DNA of 19,851 nt from DATKHR01 sp035510155 (GCA_035510155.1 DATKHR010000040.1:1-19851), one strand, 5' to 3'. Shown: positions 6,136-14,666, numbered from the stretch's first letter. The notes: generated by a model not told the origin, from the letters alone. Numbers and translations: made by a program.

Positions 6136-7602
6136 ATGGGCAAACCGCTTCTGTGTGTGACGGTGACGGCGGCGACGACCGCCGAACTGCGCCGGCGGCG
6201 CGACGAAGCCACCGCCGCCGATCTTGTGGAGTTGCGGCTCGACGCCCTTCGCGATCCGGACGTCATGGGCGCATTGTCGGGCCGCAAATCGCCGGTTGTC
6301 GTCACCTGCCGGCCCAGATGGGAGGGTGGCGAGTTCCAAGGATCGGAGGAGGAGCGACGGCGCCTGTTAGCTGCCGCGCTGGCGAGCGGCGCAGAGTACG
6401 TCGATGTCGAGTGGCGCGCGCGTTTCGACGATTTGACTGCCGGACCCCATGCCGCGCGTGTCGTGCTCTCCATGCACGACTTCGAGGGAGTCCCCGACGA
6501 CCTCACCTCCAAGCTTCGAGCGATGCGGTCCACGCTCGCCGGTTTCGTCAAGGTCGCCATCACCGCGAAACGCCTGACCGATTGCGTCGCGCTCCTCGAT
6601 CTCGCGCCCGAGGCGCGACGCTCAGGCCGGCTGGTCCTTCTGGCGATGGGAGATTACGGCCTGACGACGCGCATTCTCGCGGGCCGCTATGGCTCGGCCT
6701 GGACGTATGCGGGCGCCCTGCGGAGCGTCGGACAGATCACCGCCGAAACGATGCAGAACCAATACCGGTTCCCGTCGATCAGCGACGCAACCCGGGTCTA
6801 CGGCATCGTCGGCGGCTCCGTTCGGCATTCCGTGTCGCCGGCGATGCACAACGCGGCGTTCCGCGCGCTGAACCTCGACGCCGTCTACGTTCCGTTCCCA
6901 TCGGTCAGCGCCGACGACTTCGTCGCGTTTGGCAGAGCTCTCGGCATCGCCGGCGCAAGCGTGACGATTCCCCACAAAGTCGCCCTGTGCGATCGACTCG
7001 ACGAGATGTCCCCGGGAGCCCGCCGGATCGGCGCGATCAACACTATCCGCGCGGAACGTGGTCGCTGGATTGGCGACAACACCGATGCCGGCGGGTTTCT
7101 CGAGCCGCTGCAGGGGCGCGTGCCGTTGTCCGGCTTGCATGCCGCGGTGCTCGGTGCGGGCGGTGCCGCGCGTGCGGTCGCCGACGCCCTTTCCTCGGCG
7201 AGATGCTCCGTGCGCATCCATGCCCGGCGGCCGGAGCAGGCCGAGAGCGTTGCGATGCTCACGTCTGCCGGCGTGGGGCCATGGCCGCCGGAGCCGGGGA
7301 CCTGGGAGCTCCTGATCAACTGCACGCCGATCGGATACGGGAACGACGAGACCCCGGTGCCGGCCGACCAGCTCACGGGCCGGTATGTGTATGACCTGGT
7401 TTACAACCCGCCGGTCACGCGGCTTCTGCGGGACGCGGCGGCGGCCGGCTGCCAAACGATCAGCGGCGTAGACATGCTGGTGGCGCAAGCCTGCGGGCAG
7501 TTCCGGTGGTGGACCGGCCTGCGGGCGCCGGCCGGCATCATGCGGGCTGCCGCGCTCGAGCGCCTCGCCGAGTCGACGCGCGAGGAACAGCAGGTCGTGT
7601 GA
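6136..7602 (+). CDS. aroDE: Bifunctional 3-dehydroquinate dehydratase / shikimate dehydrogenase
   Basis: This 488-residue fusion catalyses two consecutive shikimate pathway steps: dehydroquinate to dehydroshikimate, then NADPH reduction to shikimate. Residues 1-215 are a type I dehydroquinase: VELRLDAL (E32, R34), catalytic His114 in LSMHDF and Schiff-base Lys139 in GFVKVAIT. Residues 221-485 are shikimate dehydrogenase: substrate motif GGSVRHSVSPAMHN, catalytic Lys281 in TIPHK, Asp317 in GDNTDAGG, nucleotide loop VLGAGGAARA (338-347) and NCTPIGYG. All key residues of both halves are present. It is the first structural gene after the attenuator, with ATG directly following the terminator T run. 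trpE follows after 7 bp. Fused AroD-AroE enzymes are known in plants and some bacteria. Confidence 0.97.
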   Translation: MGKPLLCVTVTAATTAELRRRRDEATAADLVELRLDALRDPDVMGALSGRKSPVVVTCRPRWEGGEFQGSEEERRRLLAAALASGAEYVDVEWRARFDDLTAGPHAARVVLSMHDFEGVPDDLTSKLRAMRSTLAGFVKVAITAKRLTDCVALLDLAPEARRSGRLVLLAMGDYGLTTRILAGRYGSAWTYAGALRSVGQITAETMQNQYRFPSISDATRVYGIVGGSVRHSVSPAMHNAAFRALNLDAVYVPFPSVSADDFVAFGRALGIAGASVTIPHKVALCDRLDEMSPGARRIGAINTIRAERGRWIGDNTDAGGFLEPLQGRVPLSGLHAAVLGAGGAARAVADALSSARCSVRIHARRPEQAESVAMLTSAGVGPWPPEPGTWELLINCTPIGYGNDETPVPADQLTGRYVYDLVYNPPVTRLLRDAAAAGCQTISGVDMLVAQACGQFRWWTGLRAPAGIMRAAALERLAESTREEQQVV

Positions 7603-7609
7603 GGGGCCG

Positions 7610-9100
7610 ATGAACATCACATCGTTCGAGGAATTCAAGGAGCTCGCACGTCGCGGGACCTTCGTGCCGGTCTGCAAGGAGATCGTCGCGGACCTGCTGA
7701 CGCCCGTGTCGGCCTTTCTCAAGATCGCGGAGAACGCGGACTACGCGTTCCTGCTCGAGAGCGTCGAAGGCGGCGAGCACGTCGGGCGCTACTCGTTCCT
7801 CGGCAAGGATCCGTTTCTCATCCTGCGGGCCACGCACGCGGGGCACGCCAGGAGCGGGCGGACCACGATCGAGCGCGGGGGCGTGACGACGGAGAGCGAT
7901 CGACCATTCGTCGAGACATTGCGGCATCTGATGGCCGATTTCCGATCGCCGTTCGTGCCCGAATTGCCTCGCTTCACCGGAGGCGCGGTGGGGTACCTCG
8001 GTTACGGTGCCTCGTCATGGTTCGAGCCGGTCCTCGGCGATCTCGGCGCGGGCGTCGACGGCGCCGATCAGGCGGGGTTCATGCTCTTCGATACGGTCCT
8101 GGCGTTCGACCACGTCCAGCATCGCATCCTGATCATCGCCAACGCGCGAATGACGCCGGACGAAGACCTTGAATCGCTCTATCAGTTCGCGTGTGCGAAA
8201 ATCCAGTTTCTCGAGCGCGAGCTTGAGCGTAACCTCTCCCGCACGCGCGGGACGAGCGGCAACGGTCTTCGGATCACATCGAACCGCACGCGCCAGCAGT
8301 TCGAGGACAGCGTCCGCGCCGCCAAAGAGCACATCGCCGCCGGCGACATCTATCAGGTGGTGCTGTCGCAGCGTTTCGAGGCGGACGTCACCGCGGATCC
8401 ATTTACCGTTTATCGCGCGCTCAGACACGTCAACCCGTCGCCGTACATGTACTTCATCCGCATGGGCGGAGTTGCCGTCGTCGGCTCCTCTCCCGAAATG
8501 CTGGTCCGCGTCGAGGGCGCTCGCGTGGAGACGCATCCCATCGCGGGCACGCGTCCAAGGGGAAAGAGCAGCGAGGAAGACACCAGGTTGGCGGAGGAGC
8601 TGAAACGTAACGAGAAGGAGCGGGCCGAGCATGTCATGCTCGTCGACCTTGGCCGCAACGACGTCGGGCGGGTCTCGGAGTACGGATCGGTCCGCGTTCC
8701 CCAGTTCATGGGGCTCGAGCGCTTCTCGCATGTGATGCACCTGACCTCGATCGTCGAAGGGAAGCTGGCGGATGACCGCGACCGGCTCGACGCCCTCATG
8801 TCGTGCTTCCCGGCGGGAACCGTATCAGGTGCTCCCAAGGTCCGCGCAATGCAGCTCATCAAAGAGCTCGAACCGAGCGCCCGCGGGTTGTACGCCGGCG
8901 CCGTCGGCTACCTCGACTTCGCCGGCAATCTCGATTTCTGCATCGCGATTCGAACAGTCATCATGTCGAAGGGGAAGGCGTACGTGCAGGCGGGCGCGGG
9001 CATCGTCATCGACTCGAACCCGACCGCCGAGTACGAGGAGACGCGCGACAAGGCCAAGGCGCTCTTCCGTGCGCTCGAGCTCGCGCAAGGCGGTCTCTGA
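7610..9100 (+). CDS. trpE: Anthranilate synthase component I
   Basis: This 496-residue large subunit converts chorismate and ammonia (delivered by TrpG) to anthranilate. The chorismate-binding domain is complete: DIYQVVLSQRFE (246-257), GSSPEMLVRVEG, THPIAGTRPRGKS (308-320), LVDLGRNDVGRV, CFPAGTVSGAPKVRAM (399-414) and AGAGIVIDSNP near the end. The N-terminal LLES motif at 48-51 and YSFLG at 61-65 belong to the Trp-binding site, so feedback inhibition by tryptophan is expected. HPIAGT and PAGTVSGAPK favour TrpE over the related PabB, and the trp operon context confirms it. GAGGGG just after the aroDE stop supplies the ribosome binding site. trpG follows two bases after the stop. Confidence 0.98.
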   Translation: MNITSFEEFKELARRGTFVPVCKEIVADLLTPVSAFLKIAENADYAFLLESVEGGEHVGRYSFLGKDPFLILRATHAGHARSGRTTIERGGVTTESDRPFVETLRHLMADFRSPFVPELPRFTGGAVGYLGYGASSWFEPVLGDLGAGVDGADQAGFMLFDTVLAFDHVQHRILIIANARMTPDEDLESLYQFACAKIQFLERELERNLSRTRGTSGNGLRITSNRTRQQFEDSVRAAKEHIAAGDIYQVVLSQRFEADVTADPFTVYRALRHVNPSPYMYFIRMGGVAVVGSSPEMLVRVEGARVETHPIAGTRPRGKSSEEDTRLAEELKRNEKERAEHVMLVDLGRNDVGRVSEYGSVRVPQFMGLERFSHVMHLTSIVEGKLADDRDRLDALMSCFPAGTVSGAPKVRAMQLIKELEPSARGLYAGAVGYLDFAGNLDFCIAIRTVIMSKGKAYVQAGAGIVIDSNPTAEYEETRDKAKALFRALELAQGGL

Positions 9101-9102
9101 CC

Positions 9103-9729
9103 ATGGTGCTCGTCATCGACAATTACGACTCGTTTACGTTCAACCTGGTCCAATACCTCGGAGAGCTGGGTGCCCACATCCGGGTCCTCCGAAACGACCA
9201 GGCGTCGGTCGACGCGATTGCCGCGACACGTCCCGATCACATCGTCATCTCCCCTGGACCGGGACGACCCGAGGAGGCGGGGGTGACGATGGGCGTCATC
9301 GAGAGGCTGGGCGAGCGGACACCGATTCTTGGAGTCTGTCTCGGGCACCAGGCCATTGGTGCGGTTTTTGGGGGCCGCGTCGTCCGCGCCGCCACGCCGA
9401 TGCACGGCAAGACATCCATCGTCGAACATGACGGTCGCGGTGTGTTCGCCGGAATTGGCGGGCCGTTTGCGGCCTCTCGGTACCATTCGCTCGTCGTAGC
9501 CGGCGAGAACCTGCCGCCCGATCTCGAAGTGGCCGCCCGAACGCGGGAAGACGGCATCGTCATGGCGCTGCGGCATCGGCGATGGCCGCTCCACGGGGTC
9601 CAATTTCATCCCGAATCGATCTTGACCGGCGAAGGTCGAACCATTCTTCGAAATTTCCTGAAGAATGGAGCCAGAACCGTTCTCCCCGAAGCGGCGCCCG
9701 TGACCAGTTTTCCGGAGACACGGTCATGA
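9103..9729 (+). CDS. trpG: Anthranilate synthase component II, glutamine amidotransferase
   Basis: This 208-residue class I amidotransferase releases ammonia from glutamine for TrpE. It starts at ATG 9103 (MVLVIDNYDSFTFNL), two bases after trpE; a longer upstream reading frame is only shadow sequence inside trpE. The catalytic triad is complete: Cys79 in GVCLGHQ, His169 and Glu171 in QFHPES. The ISPGPGRPEEAG oxyanion segment is present at 49-60. The last residues (VTSFPETRS) are encoded by the first unit of a 26-bp repeat that runs into trpD. The same subunit may also serve p-aminobenzoate synthesis, as in some bacteria, but that cannot be judged here. Confidence 0.97.
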   Translation: MVLVIDNYDSFTFNLVQYLGELGAHIRVLRNDQASVDAIAATRPDHIVISPGPGRPEEAGVTMGVIERLGERTPILGVCLGHQAIGAVFGGRVVRAATPMHGKTSIVEHDGRGVFAGIGGPFAASRYHSLVVAGENLPPDLEVAARTREDGIVMALRHRRWPLHGVQFHPESILTGEGRTILRNFLKNGARTVLPEAAPVTSFPETRS

Positions 9730-9776
9730 CCAATTTCCCGGAGGCGCAGCCGTGACCGCATTCCGCGGGTTTCAGC
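9699..9776 (+). repeat. Three 26-bp tandem repeat units across the trpG-trpD junction
   Basis: Units at 9699-9724, 9725-9750 and 9751-9776 follow each other without spacers. Units 1 and 2 share 19 of 26 bases, and units 2 and 3 share 16. Each begins C-A/G-TGACC and encodes a similar peptide in its own frame: VTSFPETRS, MTNFPEAQP, MTAFRGFQP. Because 26 is not a multiple of three, each unit changes reading frame. It appears to be a duplicated start region of trpD (inference). Confidence 0.75.
9726..9755 (+). CDS. Nine-codon coupling mini-cistron between trpG and trpD
   Basis: ATG 9726 overlaps the trpG stop (ATGA) and reads MTNFPEAQP, ending in a TGA that overlaps the trpD GTG (GTGA). TCCGGAG at 9711-9717 in the preceding repeat unit provides a ribosome binding site about eight bases upstream. 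The peptide is probably without function of its own; it would pass terminating ribosomes from trpG to trpD. Translation is inferred from the start, stop and SD layout. Confidence 0.5.
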   Translation: MTNFPEAQP

Positions 9777-10801
9777 CGCTCATCAACAAGCTGACGCGTC
9801 AAGAGGATTTGACGACTGAAGAGGCGGCGGCGGCGATGGCCGAAATCATGGAAGGCCGTGCGGCTGCTGCTCACATCGCCGGCCTGCTCATCGGTCTGGC
9901 GATGAAAGGGGAGCGGCCGGCGGAGATCGTCGGCTTCGCCCGGGCGATGCGGGCCCGTGCCGTCCAGCTCTCACGGCGGTACGAGGATGTATTCGATACG
10001 TGTGGCACAGGCGGCGATCGATCGGGCACCTTCAACATCTCATCGTGTGCGGCCGTCGTGGTTGCGGCGTGTGGGGTCCGCGTCGCGAAGCACGGCAACC
10101 GCTCCGCATCGAGCCAGACCGGAGGCGCGGATGTTTACGAAGCACTCGGCATGCGCATCGACGCATCCCCGGCTGTCGTTGAACGCTGCCTGGCGGAAAT
10201 CGGGATCGGGTTCTTCTTCGCGCCCACATTTCACCCATCGATGAAACATGCGGGTCCAGTCCGCCGGGAGCTTGGCGTCCGCTCTGCCTTCAATCTGTTA
10301 GGCCCGTTGACCAATCCGGCCGGAGCCGCGCGGCAAGTGGTCGGTGTTTCGAGCCCGGAATTGACGGAGCTCCTCGCACGAGCGCTGCTCCTGCTGGGAA
10401 CCACGCGCGCCTGGGTCGTGCACGGCGCCGACGGCATCGACGAGCTCACGACGGCCGGGTACACCAAGGTCTCGGAGTGTCGCGACGGTACGGTCAACAC
10501 GTTTTACCTGCATCCAACCGATGTGGGCCTCCCGAAGTCGCCGACCGGCGCCCTCGCGGGCGGTGACGCCCGCACGAACGCCGCGATCATCGAAGCCATC
10601 CTGGCAGGTGAGCGGGGCGCGGCTCGCGACGTCGTGCTGCTCAACGCCGGTGCCGGCCTCTTCGTGGCCGGGTGCGCCGATTCGGTCCAAGACGGCATCG
10701 CAAGGGCTGCCCGCGCGATCGATAGCGGTGACGCCAAACGAACGCTTCAGCGGCTTGTGGCGACGACGGCCGAGGAGGTCGTGGCAGGAGGCGGCGCGTG
10801 A
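9752..10801 (+). CDS. trpD: Anthranilate phosphoribosyltransferase
   Basis: This 349-residue protein transfers phosphoribose from PRPP to anthranilate. It has the PRPP-binding signature CGTGGDRSGTFNISS (84-98), KHGNRS (113-118), and the anthranilate region RRELGVRSAFNLLGPLTNP (171-189), with HGADGIDELT further on. Length is normal for the family and it is not fused to trpG. The GTG start has an ideal ribosome binding site, GGAGG at 9740-9744, seven bases upstream. It may also receive ribosomes from the overlapping mini-cistron. Its stop overlaps the trpC GTG start by four bases. Confidence 0.97.
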   Translation: MTAFRGFQPLINKLTRQEDLTTEEAAAAMAEIMEGRAAAAHIAGLLIGLAMKGERPAEIVGFARAMRARAVQLSRRYEDVFDTCGTGGDRSGTFNISSCAAVVVAACGVRVAKHGNRSASSQTGGADVYEALGMRIDASPAVVERCLAEIGIGFFFAPTFHPSMKHAGPVRRELGVRSAFNLLGPLTNPAGAARQVVGVSSPELTELLARALLLLGTTRAWVVHGADGIDELTTAGYTKVSECRDGTVNTFYLHPTDVGLPKSPTGALAGGDARTNAAIIEAILAGERGAARDVVLLNAGAGLFVAGCADSVQDGIARAARAIDSGDAKRTLQRLVATTAEEVVAGGGA

Positions 10802-11646
10802 CCGCGGATCTCCTCGCCAGCATCGTCGCGGCGACAAAACGGATCGTCGAGGTCCGGGAAGCGCGGGAACCCCGGTCGGACCTTGAAAAGCGCGCCTCGG
10901 CGTCTCCATCCCGGCCCGGCCATTTCCACGCCGCGCTCACGCGCGCCGGCGCCGTCAACGTGATCGCCGAGTGCAAGCGCCGGTCGCCCTCGCGCGGAGT
11001 GCTCTGTGCATCGTACGATCCGGCGGCCATCGCCATCGGTTACGCCGAGGCCGGCGCCGCCGCCATTTCGGTGCTGACAGAGCCCACTTTTTTCGACGGC
11101 GCGCTCGAGCACCTGCAGGCGGTGCGCAAGTCGGTCGACCTTCCGCTTCTCCGAAAGGACTTCATCGTCTCGGAGTATCAGCTCCTCGAGGCCCGCGCGA
11201 CGGGTGCAGACGCCGTGCTGTTGATTGTCGCGGCTCTGAGGCCTGTCGAATTGAAAGTGCTGTACGACCACGCCGCCGCCCTCGAACTGGACGCGCTGGT
11301 CGAAGTCCATGACGCGACGGAGCTCGCCATCGCTCTCGACGCCGGCGCGAAGGCGATCGGCGTGAACAATCGCAATCTTCGAACGCTGGTTGTCGATCCG
11401 GCGACGTCTGATGAGCTCATCGCGGTGATGCCTCCGCACGTGGTCGCGGTCAGTGAGAGCGGACTGAAAACCAGGGGCGACGTGATGAGCCTGCGAGAGC
11501 GCGGTTACGGGGCGTTTCTGATCGGCGAGCGCTTCATGACCAGTGTTGAGCCTGGGCGCGCGCTTCACATGCTGCTCGCCGAGTGCGGCAGCGACGTCGA
11601 GACGAGCGCGTCGCGAGTCGGCAGCGTTCGAGGAGAACGGCCGTGA
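10798..11646 (+). CDS. trpC: Indole-3-glycerol phosphate synthase
   Basis: This 282-residue TIM-barrel enzyme closes the indole ring from carboxyphenylamino-deoxyribulose phosphate. The active-site set is complete: E58 and K60 in IAECKRRSPSRG, K120 in LLRKDF, E169 in LVEVHD, N190 in GVNNRNL, and E220/S221 in VSESGL. The GTG start overlaps the trpD stop (GTGA), so translation is probably coupled. It is monofunctional, unlike the TrpC-TrpF fusion of enterobacteria; trpF is a separate gene 16 bp downstream. The final 20 residues are a charged tail beyond the barrel. Confidence 0.97.
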   Translation: MTADLLASIVAATKRIVEVREAREPRSDLEKRASASPSRPGHFHAALTRAGAVNVIAECKRRSPSRGVLCASYDPAAIAIGYAEAGAAAISVLTEPTFFDGALEHLQAVRKSVDLPLLRKDFIVSEYQLLEARATGADAVLLIVAALRPVELKVLYDHAAALELDALVEVHDATELAIALDAGAKAIGVNNRNLRTLVVDPATSDELIAVMPPHVVAVSESGLKTRGDVMSLRERGYGAFLIGERFMTSVEPGRALHMLLAECGSDVETSASRVGSVRGERP

Positions 11647-11662
11647 CAGCGGGGAATCGCTC

Positions 11663-12316
11663 GTGCTCGTGAAGATTTGCGGCATCACGCGTCGTGCCGA
11701 TGCATACGCCGCCGTCGACGCGGGCGCGGCAGCGATCGGCTTCGTCTTCTGGCCCGAGAGCCCGCGCTTTATCGACCCCTATCGCGCCCGGACCATTGCG
11801 GCGGCGCTACCGCCCTTCGTGACCACAGTCGGCGTGTTTGTCGACCAGCCGTCCGATCACGTGTCGCGGGTTGCAAGCCTGGTGCGGCTCTCCGCGGTGC
11901 AGCTCCATGGGTCTGAGACGCCGGACTATGCCGCCGCGCTCCGACGACCCGTCATCAAGGCCGTCACCCTGGGCGAGCGTCCAGGGGAAGGGCCCGAGGA
12001 GAACGAGGAAGCCATTGCGCAGTGGCCGAACCATGTCGCCGTCCTGCTGGACGTCCGGGATCCGGTCAAGCACGGAGGAACCGGCCACGTGATCGATTGG
12101 AATCGAGCGGCAGGGGTGGCCGCCCGGCGCCCCGTCCTTCTGGCGGGCGGCTTGACGCCGGAGAACGTCGCCGCGGCAATCAGGTGCGTGCGGCCGTTTG
12201 GCATCGACGTATCGTCGGGCGTTGAAGAATCGCCCGGCGTCAAAGATCACGGCCGTGTGCGCGCGCTCTTCAAAGCCATCGAGGTGATTCATGCCGACAC
12301 ATGTCTCGAGTCGTGA
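11663..12316 (+). CDS. trpF: Phosphoribosylanthranilate isomerase
   Basis: This 217-residue TIM-barrel enzyme carries out the Amadori rearrangement between the TrpD and TrpC steps. The N-terminal LVKICGIT contains the general base Cys6, and Asp130 in VLLDV is the general acid. VGVFVDQ (57-62), VQLHGSE (79-85), LLAGGLTPENV and GIDVSSGVE (phosphate binding) are all present. GTG 11663 is chosen because GGGG at 11651-11654 is eight bases upstream and the protein then begins at the first barrel strand. A second in-frame GTG at 11669 is possible. The reading frame is open well upstream into trpC but that part is shadow. Its last 26 bp overlap the start of trpB. Confidence 0.95.
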   Translation: MLVKICGITRRADAYAAVDAGAAAIGFVFWPESPRFIDPYRARTIAAALPPFVTTVGVFVDQPSDHVSRVASLVRLSAVQLHGSETPDYAAALRRPVIKAVTLGERPGEGPEENEEAIAQWPNHVAVLLDVRDPVKHGGTGHVIDWNRAAGVAARRPVLLAGGLTPENVAAAIRCVRPFGIDVSSGVEESPGVKDHGRVRALFKAIEVIHADTCLES

Positions 12317-13523
12317 CCGAACTGATCCCCCCGGTCCCGTCCGGCGCGACCCGGACGCGCGCGGCTACTTCGGCGAGTTCGGGGGACGTTATGTGCCCGA
12401 GACGCTCGTTCAGCCCGTCGAAGAGCTCGAGCGCGCATACTTCCAGGCGCGGGACGATGATGAGTTCCAGCGTGAGCTCGGGCGCCTGCTCGCGCACTAT
12501 GTCGGGCGGCCAACGCCGATCTACGAGGCGGCGCGCCTGACCCAGGCGGCCGGCGGCGCGACCATCTACTTGAAGCGCGAGGATCTGACGCACACTGGAG
12601 CGCACAAGATCAACAACGCCCTGGGCCAGGCTCTCCTCGCGCAGCGAATGGGGAAGCCGCGCATTGTGGCGGAAACGGGTGCAGGCCAGCACGGTGTGGC
12701 GACGGCGACCGCGTGCGCGCTCCTCGGTCTCGAGTGTTGCGTGTACATGGGCGCCGAGGACATGGATCGTCAGGCACTGAACGTGTTCCGCATGCGCCTG
12801 CTCGGCGCAGAGGTGTGCCGGGTGGACGCCGGCAGCCGGACGCTCAAGGACGCCATCAACGAAGCCATGCGGGACTGGGTCACGAACCTGGCGGACACGT
12901 ACTATCTACTGGGATCGGTGCTGGGTCCGCACCCGTACCCCCTTATGGTCCGTGAGCTGCAGGCGGTCATTGGACGCGAGGCGCGCCCGCAGATCGTCGA
13001 GCTGTCCGGCCAGCTGCCGACGGCGATCGTCGCCTGCGTGGGTGGTGGCAGCAATGCGATGGGAATCTTCGACGCCTTCATTGACGATCAAGGCGTCCGA
13101 CTCGTTGGCGTTGAGGCGGGCGGGGAAGCGATTGTGCGCGGCCGCCACGCGGCGAGATTCGCCGGGGGAAGCGTAGGTGTGCTGCAGGGCACCCGCACCT
13201 TCGTCCTTCAAGATGAAGACGGCAACATCGAGCTGACGCATTCGATCTCCGCCGGGCTGGACTATGCGGCCGTGGGTCCCGAGCACTCGTGGCTGCGTGA
13301 ATCGGGGCGCGTGGAGTACGCCTTCGTCACGGACGCGGAGGCGGTGGCAGCGTTTCAGACGCTGGGCAAGCTCGAGGGCATTCTGCCGGCGCTCGAGCCT
13401 GCGCATGCCGTCGCGCACGCTATGAAGCTCGCGAGAGAGCTGGGACCGTCGGCGACGATCCTGATCAACCTGTCCGGACGAGGCGACAAAGACGTGCAGG
13501 CAGTGCAGAAATGGCTCGACTGA
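12291..13523 (+). CDS. trpB: Tryptophan synthase beta chain
   Basis: This 410-residue PLP enzyme condenses indole with serine. The PLP lysine is Lys106 in THTGAHKINNALGQ, the catalytic Glu is E128 in VAETGAGQHGVATA, and the phosphate-binding loop is GGGSN (251-255). GYFGEFGGRYVPETL marks the usual N-terminus after a 24-residue extension. The sequence is of the common TrpB1 type that pairs with TrpA. The ATG at 12291 lies inside trpF, and GAGGTGA at 12281-12287 is a strong ribosome binding site. The 3' end overlaps trpA by 13 bp. Confidence 0.98.
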   Translation: MPTHVSSRDRTDPPGPVRRDPDARGYFGEFGGRYVPETLVQPVEELERAYFQARDDDEFQRELGRLLAHYVGRPTPIYEAARLTQAAGGATIYLKREDLTHTGAHKINNALGQALLAQRMGKPRIVAETGAGQHGVATATACALLGLECCVYMGAEDMDRQALNVFRMRLLGAEVCRVDAGSRTLKDAINEAMRDWVTNLADTYYLLGSVLGPHPYPLMVRELQAVIGREARPQIVELSGQLPTAIVACVGGGSNAMGIFDAFIDDQGVRLVGVEAGGEAIVRGRHAARFAGGSVGVLQGTRTFVLQDEDGNIELTHSISAGLDYAAVGPEHSWLRESGRVEYAFVTDAEAVAAFQTLGKLEGILPALEPAHAVAHAMKLARELGPSATILINLSGRGDKDVQAVQKWLD

Positions 13524-14332
13524 CGCGACTCGCCGCGGCCTTCGAACGCCTGCGCGCCGAGCGACGCGTCGGCCTGGTCACCTTCGCAACGGCGGGCGAC
13601 CCTGATCTGGCTCGCTCGGGCGAGATCCTCCTCGCGCTCGATCGTGCCGGTGCCGATGTTCTCGAGGTCGGGGTGCCGTTCTCCGATCCCATGGCCGACG
13701 GAGCGGTCATCCAGCGCGCGACCGAACGGGCGTTGGCCGCGGGGGCGAACCTTCGAGGCGTGCTGGATCTCATCGCGGGCCTTCGGGCGCGGATTCGCGC
13801 TCCAATCGTCGTGTTCAGCTACGCGAACCCGCTGCTGCGGATGGGCGTCGAGGCGTTCGCACGGCGCGCGGCGTCGGCGGGGGTGGACGGCGTTCTTGCG
13901 GTCGATCTCCCGATTGAGGAGGCCGGCACGTTTCGAGCGACGCTTGCCGCGGAGGGACTCGACGTGATCTTTCTCTTGAGCCCGACCACGTCTGACGCCA
14001 GAATTCAGCGCGCAGCCGAGCTCGGCAGCGGGTTTCTGTACGCCATCTCCAGGCTTGGCGTCACGGGGGCCCGCGACCGCGTGGCCGCAGGGGTCGAGGC
14101 GATGGTGCGAAGAATTCGCTCCTACACGGCGCTGCCGATTGCGGTTGGATTTGGCGTCTCGACGCCACATCATCTGACCGAAATTGGCGCGTATGCCGAT
14201 GCGGCCGTCGTTGGAAGCGCCCTGGTCTCCGTTATCGCGGAGTATGGGCAGTCGCCGGACCTCGTGCAGAGGGTTGAAGCCTACGTGGAATGGCTCAAGG
14301 CCGGCGCGGCGTCTGAACCCGCGCGACAATGA
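13511..14332 (+). CDS. trpA: Tryptophan synthase alpha chain
   Basis: This 273-residue TIM-barrel subunit cleaves indole-3-glycerol phosphate and channels indole to TrpB. Catalytic Glu52 is in LEVGVPFSDP and Asp63 in PMADGAVIQ, matching E49 and D60 of the enterobacterial enzyme. VFSYANPLLRMGVEAF and AVDLPIEEA are conserved segments. The ATG overlaps the trpB end by 13 bp and no strong ribosome binding site is visible, so translation probably depends on coupling to trpB. The chorismate mutase gene follows after 16 bp. Confidence 0.97.
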   Translation: MARLTRLAAAFERLRAERRVGLVTFATAGDPDLARSGEILLALDRAGADVLEVGVPFSDPMADGAVIQRATERALAAGANLRGVLDLIAGLRARIRAPIVVFSYANPLLRMGVEAFARRAASAGVDGVLAVDLPIEEAGTFRATLAAEGLDVIFLLSPTTSDARIQRAAELGSGFLYAISRLGVTGARDRVAAGVEAMVRRIRSYTALPIAVGFGVSTPHHLTEIGAYADAAVVGSALVSVIAEYGQSPDLVQRVEAYVEWLKAGAASEPARQ

Positions 14333-14348
14333 ACCCCGGACGGTAACG

Positions 14349-14666
14349 ATGTCGCGAACGCTCGAGGACCTCCGTGAAGACATGGACCGCGTGGACGAGG
14401 TGCTCGTCCGGCTGCTTAACGAGCGCGCCCGTGTGGCGTGCGAGATCGGGCGGCTGAAAAAGGATCTGGGGATCGATATCTATCAGCCGGAGCGCGAGAA
14501 GCAGGTGCTCGCGCACGTGCGCGGCGTGGCGGTGGAGGGTCCGTTGGGTTCCGACGCGATCGCGCGGCTGTTCGAACGCATCATCGACGAGGCGCGTCGG
14601 CTCGAGCGACGCGTCGTGCACGGGGAGGCGCTCGGAGAAGAACGACGGAGCGAAATAGGATCGTGA
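14349..14666 (+). CDS. aroQ: Monofunctional chorismate mutase (AroQ type)
   Basis: This 105-residue all-helical enzyme turns chorismate into prephenate, the branch toward Phe and Tyr. The AroQ active-site pattern is visible: Arg9 (LREDMDRVD), Arg26 (LLNERARVA) and Lys37 (EIGRLKK), equivalent to R11, R28 and K39 of E. coli. ATG 14349 is preceded by GGACGG and matches the normal N-terminus; an upstream extension of the frame lies inside trpA. It lacks any prephenate dehydratase or DAHP synthase fusion. Its position next to the DAHP synthase gene suggests the two may interact, as AroQ enzymes and DAHP synthases do in several bacteria (inference). Confidence 0.93.
   Translation: MSRTLEDLREDMDRVDEVLVRLLNERARVACEIGRLKKDLGIDIYQPEREKQVLAHVRGVAVEGPLGSDAIARLFERIIDEARRLERRVVHGEALGEERRSEIGS

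Noticed and set aside
8803..9102. N-terminal extension of trpG into trpE
   Set aside because: The frame is open but Arg-rich and unlike amidotransferases; the family N-terminus starts exactly at ATG 9103.
14184..14348. N-terminal extension of chorismate mutase into trpA
   Set aside because: The extra 55 codons overlap conserved trpA sequence in another frame; AroQ proteins begin near ATG 14349.
13355..14383. 342-codon minus-strand frame opposite trpB/trpA
   Set aside because: Shadow of the conserved trpA and trpB coding sequences; no motif of its own.
14438..14662. N-terminal extension of DAHP synthase into the chorismate mutase gene
   Set aside because: The Arg/Gly-rich stretch is a frame shadow; the family starts at MVVVMQE.
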